A stretch of 10,000 nt of DNA, taken from positions 1 to 10,000 of the forward strand of contig MCFG01000676.1 in assembly GCA_002104895.1 (NCBI GenBank), read 5' to 3'. The notes beneath the pieces were generated by a model. It searched no databases, was not told the origin of the DNA, and was given only the letters and a program-made list of their open reading frames with translations. Positions within the stretch are counted from its first letter, which is position 1; each line of letters opens with the position of its first letter. Both the position numbers and the translations under genes were made by a program. This DNA comes from Anaeromyces robustus (lineage: Eukaryota; Neocallimastigomycota; Neocallimastigomycetes; Neocallimastigales; Neocallimastigaceae). Positions 7,254 to 10,000 of the stretch are shown one piece after another.

Positions 7254-7566
7254 ACATGTTATATATTTAAATATTATAATGGATAAAAATTTTATTTGAA
7301 TTATATACAATTTTTATAAGATAAAATAAATGTTGAATAAATATAAATATATATAATATGTTTATTGTTAATTTTTTTTAAAAAAAAATAAATAATAAGC
7401 ATATTTATATATTTAAATTTATTCATTTTTTTTACAAAATTATAAGGTTTTATATAAAAATAACAGATAAGAAAAATAGATAAATCAAAAGTGATAAAAA
7501 AAGAGAGAATAGAATGAATGAAATTCAATTAAATTTGAAAAAAAATAATTTTATATATGTTATTGG

Positions 7567-7597
<31 letters not shown>

Positions 7598-7963
7598 ATA
7601 TTTTTTAAATAAGAAAGAGTAAAACTAAAAGATTTTTAAATATTTTTCACCATTTCCTGGTAACGGGTGATTTAAATGTATTTTTTAGTTAAGGAATCGA
7701 AAGAATCATCATTTTTATTATGTGTTTTTTTTTTTTTAAAGCACACAATTCGTACATCATCTTTATTAAATTCAAACATTAATAACCAAGTTCTCTTCCA
7801 TCAATTAAAAAAAAATATATATATTAGGTTTTTTTTTTTTTTTATTTCGTAGAGTATTTGACATTATAATAACTATTATTTCCATTATGAAAACTATTTA
7901 TATAATCCTTAACTAATTATTAATTAATTCTATTATCTACACTAAATACTATAAAAAAAAGAT

Positions 7964-7991
7964 TATCTAAATCATTTCTCTGATTTGGATA
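7964..7991 (+). repeat. Stem-loop with 11-base arms before a T run
   Basis: TATCTAAATCA and TGATTTGGATA pair over 11 positions (ten Watson-Crick, one G-T) across the loop TTTCTC; a long T run starts five bases later at 7996. In RNA this would be a stable hairpin followed by U residues. In a eukaryote it is not a Rho-independent terminator, but it could be the 3' end of a small Pol III transcript or a relic of a mobile element. No A/B box or tRNA fold was found upstream. Confidence 0.55.
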
Positions 7992-8080
7992 GAAGTTTTT
8001 TTTTTTTTTTTAAGACAAAAATTTTTTAAATAGGAATCAATTAATAAACCAAGGTTAATTCTTTGATAACTATCCTATAT

Positions 8081-8124
8081 GGAAATAGCATGTAAATAGC
8101 ATGAAAACAGCATGGAAACAGCAT
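8081..8124. repeat. 11-bp tandem repeat, 4 copies
   Basis: GGAAATAGCAT, GTAAATAGCAT, GAAAACAGCAT and GGAAACAGCAT follow head to tail. A 7-bp inverted pair, GGTTAAT (8053-8059) and ATTAACC (8136-8142), brackets the array. The GC content is clearly above the surroundings. Eleven is not a multiple of three, so coding repetition is unlikely. Confidence 0.85.
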
Positions 8125-8208
8125 GGACAAGTGATATTAACCAGTTTAGTAAATTTTTTATATTAAATGATATTATTCATATACATAATTATAAACTAAA
8201 AGGAATGA

Positions 8209-8273
8209 ACTATTAATAGTAGTTAAATTATAATAATATAGACTAAATTGTACATTTTACTATTATTAATAGT
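8209..8273. repeat. Two related palindromes around ACTATTA/TAATAGT
   Basis: ACTATTAATAGT at 8209-8220 is a perfect 12-bp palindrome. ACTATTATTAATAGT at 8259-8273 is the same motif with an odd centre, giving 7-bp arms. The two lie 50 bp apart and could be ends of a small element or a repeated binding site; neither can be shown. Confidence 0.5.
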
Positions 8274-9093
8274 AGAAGTAATAGTAGTATTAAATAAATA
8301 ATCATGATAATAATTAAAAAATATATAAATAATGTTCTTCAAAAAAAAAACATTTCAAATTTTTTAAAATAAAGAAAAATTATTTTTTCTTTAGACATAA
8401 TGCATTAGATCTATATTAATAATGCTTTTTTTTTTTTTTCTTTTTAGTTGGATATATATATGCCAGTGTTCTTAGAAAAAATTGAGTATTTATTGTTAAT
8501 TATTTTTAATTCATTCATTAACAAAGAAAAATTAAAAAAAAAAAAAAAATAAAATAAAATAAAAATTAAAAAATATTAATAAATAAATAAATTGATTAAA
8601 TCATTCTATAATTCATAATGTGGTAAATGTTTAAAATATATATATATAAATAAAAATAGTTACGGTATAAATATTTTTAAATTATATTTAAAATAATTTT
8701 GTTTATATATATATATATTATTTATGGATTTTAAATAATCATGTAAATATATACATTTTCTTCCTTTTTTTCATATACTTCATTTTATATATATCAAATT
8801 ATATAAACCAATTTTCCAAATAAAAAAAATTCAATTAAATAAAAATTTATATATTCTCCAAATCTTCTTTCATATATATAAAAATATAAATATCCTGTTT
8901 TTAAAACTCTTTTACTCTTCTGATATCATTCCTCTTAAATATATTATTTTCAACATTCCACTTATATATATCAAAATAATAATAAATCAAAATATCGACA
9001 GTTTTTTTTTTTTTTTAGATATATTTTTTTCTCTAATATTTTTATTTATGATTTACAAATAAAAATATACACAATTTTAGAGCTGAAATTAAC

Positions 9094-9437
9094 TTAAGCA
9101 ACAAGGGCAGAGGCAGTGGAAGATTCGCTATTAAATTATTAAAAAAAATTAAATTATGTCAGTAACGTTTAAATATACTCTTTATATAAATATATTTTTT
9201 TTTTTAACTTTTTTTAATCATATAATTAATATTAAAAAAAAAAAACTTACTATTTCCAGTTTGGAGCAAGTTGACCAGCAGTCTTGTAGTAACGAGCAAG
9301 ACGGTGGATTCTGGATTCAATAAGAATAAGTCTGAATTTAGCTTCAGAATCCTTTCTGTTACGTTCTAAGTGCTTACGAACGGCAACAGCCTTCTTGATA
9401 AGGAAGTAAAGATCTTCTGGAAGTTCTGGAGCAAGAC
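9094..9437 (-). CDS. RPS13: 40S ribosomal protein uS15 (RPS13), last two exons
   Basis: The protein is a core component of the small ribosomal subunit and binds 18S rRNA. Exon 9437-9251 (187 bp) encodes [20 protein letters not shown], then [33 protein letters not shown] and LAPNWK. After a 123-bp intron (9250-9128), exon 9127-9094 encodes [10 protein letters not shown] and the stop TAA at 9096-9094, with the shared Tyr codon split TA|C. This matches the last half of the family, normally about 151 residues; roughly the first 80 are missing because the upstream exon lies beyond the right edge. The acceptor before GLAP is TAG at 9440-9438, phase 1. Codons are far richer in G and C than anything else in the window, as expected of a highly expressed gene. 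No lesions are seen. Confidence 0.96.
9128..9250 (-). other. uS15 terminal intron
   Basis: The donor is GTAAGT followed directly by a T run; the acceptor is AATAG at 9132-9128. A CTGAC branch-point match (GTCAG at 9158-9162 on the plus strand) lies about 30 bases from the acceptor, the usual fungal distance. This is the best-formed intron in the window and a reference for judging the others. Confidence 0.88.
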
Positions 9438-10000
9438 CTATTATTTATAGTTTATAAATAAATTATTATATACATTGGTTATTAAATTTGAACATTTCGA
9501 AATTTAAATTATAAAATTATTTTTTGAATTATTTTCTTAAATGGAAATTAAAATAAATTATGGAATTAAAAATTGATTTTAAAATTTAAATTGAAATTTC
9601 TTGAAATTTCGTTCTTTTATCATATTATTGATACTTTAAAATACTTTTTTTGTTTTTTTTTTCCTTTTTTATATTAATATTATTACTTTAAAATATTTTT
9701 TCTTTATTTTTTTTGTTTTCTCGTTCTTTTATCAATCCTATTGATACTTTATACTGCTTTTTTTCTGTTTTTTCCTTTACAAATATTACTAATTCTTTAT
9801 TGGTATGTTTTTTCCTTGTTCTTTTAACCCTTAATTAATGAACTTTAAACCTCAATTTAAAAATTTATATATATATATGACAATAATATACTGAATATAA
9901 ATAATTAACTGATTATTTTAAATATGTGATAATCTTTAATATTACTATTTTGATTAAATTTGACTTCATCTATATATATATTCTTATATTTCATTTAAAA
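9438..10000 (-). other. Large uS15 upstream intron, partial
   Basis: On the minus strand the 563 bp upstream of the GLAP exon contain no codons for the preceding conserved uS15 residues, so they are intron and continue past the edge. That is at least four times the length of the other introns here. The stretch contains a 10-bp tandem (TTGAAATTTC twice, 9591-9610) and a longer diverged direct repeat. Confidence 0.75.
9610..9845. repeat. Diverged direct repeat (offset 112 bp) in the uS15 intron
   Basis: CGTTCTTTTATC followed by ATTGATACTTTA and then pyrimidine-rich DNA occurs at 9610 and again at 9722. The downstream parts also correspond (T run, TTCCTTT, TATTACT). A more degenerate third start, TTGTTCTTTTAACCC, lies at 9816. 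On the sense strand these are purine-rich blocks. The pattern suggests an old tandem duplication within the intron. Confidence 0.6.

Larger units (their letters stand above)
6910..9093. other. 2.2-kb gene-free AT-rich region
   Basis: Between the stop of the PG-binding pseudogene and the stop of uS15 I see no convincing gene, so it carries the 3' flanks of two convergent genes. It holds long T runs on the plus strand (30 T at 7220-7249, 27 T at 7567-7593, shorter ones near 7830, 8000 and 8430), a trinucleotide microsatellite, a stem-loop, 11-bp tandem repeats and palindromes, listed separately. Faint coding-like patches near 7689-7803 and 8901-8970 are too weak to call. Confidence 0.6.

Noticed and set aside
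7301-7528. Minus-strand open frame of 75 codons with hydrophobic stretches
   Set aside because: It is built almost entirely of A/T codons (Ile, Phe, Lys, Tyr, Asn), with no domain and no splice context. Apparent hydrophobicity is expected from T-rich DNA.
7689-7803. Minus-strand patch reading KRTWLLMFEFNKDDVRIVCF with charged tail, possibly a zinc-finger transposase relic
   Set aside because: It is only 37 codons, with no second Cys/His pair or transposase motif and no terminal repeats. It is suggestive but not supportable without a search.
7964-8015. Bacterial Rho-independent terminator
   Set aside because: Hairpin plus T run looks similar, but spliced genes and ribosomal protein uS15 show a nuclear eukaryotic genome.
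8449-8550. Plus-strand acceptor-like CTTTTTAG followed by an open frame MPVFLEKIEYLLLIIFNSF
   Set aside because: There is no donor exon upstream, and the frame runs into a poly(A) tract. Chance in T/A-rich DNA is the simpler explanation.
8901-8970. Minus-strand patch with KWNVENNIFKRNDIRRVKEF
   Set aside because: It is short, isolated and followed by stops, with no homology that I recognise.
1-10000. tRNA or rRNA genes
   Set aside because: No T-loop consensus (GTTCGAAT-like) with a paired acceptor stem and no rRNA-like conserved stretch was found on either strand by reading.

Overview
The window is eukaryotic and extremely AT-rich: intergenic DNA is almost pure A/T with many poly(A) or poly(T) runs, and genes carry short AT-rich introns with GT(A) donors and AG acceptors. 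The one housekeeping gene, ribosomal protein uS15 (RPS13), is strongly conserved. Together with plant-type leucine-rich-repeat (LRR) genes, a Thr-rich secreted protein and a bacterial-looking peptidoglycan-binding protein, this best fits an anaerobic gut fungus (Neocallimastigomycota). A dictyostelid-like amoeba is a weaker alternative. The assignment is an inference; no species marker is present.

Layout. Positions 1-1095 (minus strand) hold the decayed 5' half of a secreted LRR gene: a signal-peptide/LRR-cap exon and two LRR exons separated by introns, one of which contains a 52-bp minisatellite. Positions 1381-3902 (minus) hold a second, better preserved LRR gene: signal peptide, Cys-containing ectodomain, Thr-rich repeat stalk, LRR N-cap, then four LRRs with exactly one repeat per exon. 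It carries at least five apparent frameshifts and has no recognisable 3' end. Positions 3903-5918 are intergenic, with an A-rich tract, hairpins and poly(T)-linked repeats. Positions 5919-6909 (plus) hold a heavily broken gene for a signal peptide, a PG_binding_1 domain, an Asn-rich linker, a segment resembling M23 (LytM-type) peptidases, and a C-terminal membrane helix. Positions 6910-9093 are gene-free apart from microsatellites, short repeats, palindromes and a good stem-loop. Positions 9094-9437 (minus) are the last two exons of uS15; its upstream intron runs past the right edge.

The three broken genes all encode extracellular or surface proteins (recognition or cell-wall binding), while uS15 is intact where visible. 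Nothing suggests that they work together as one system. The region looks like a fast-evolving, gene-poor stretch where surface-protein genes duplicate and decay. Because the breaks in the larger LRR gene fall in or beside short homopolymers, long-read assembly error is a real alternative to pseudogenisation for that gene. Most breaks in the other two are harder to explain that way.
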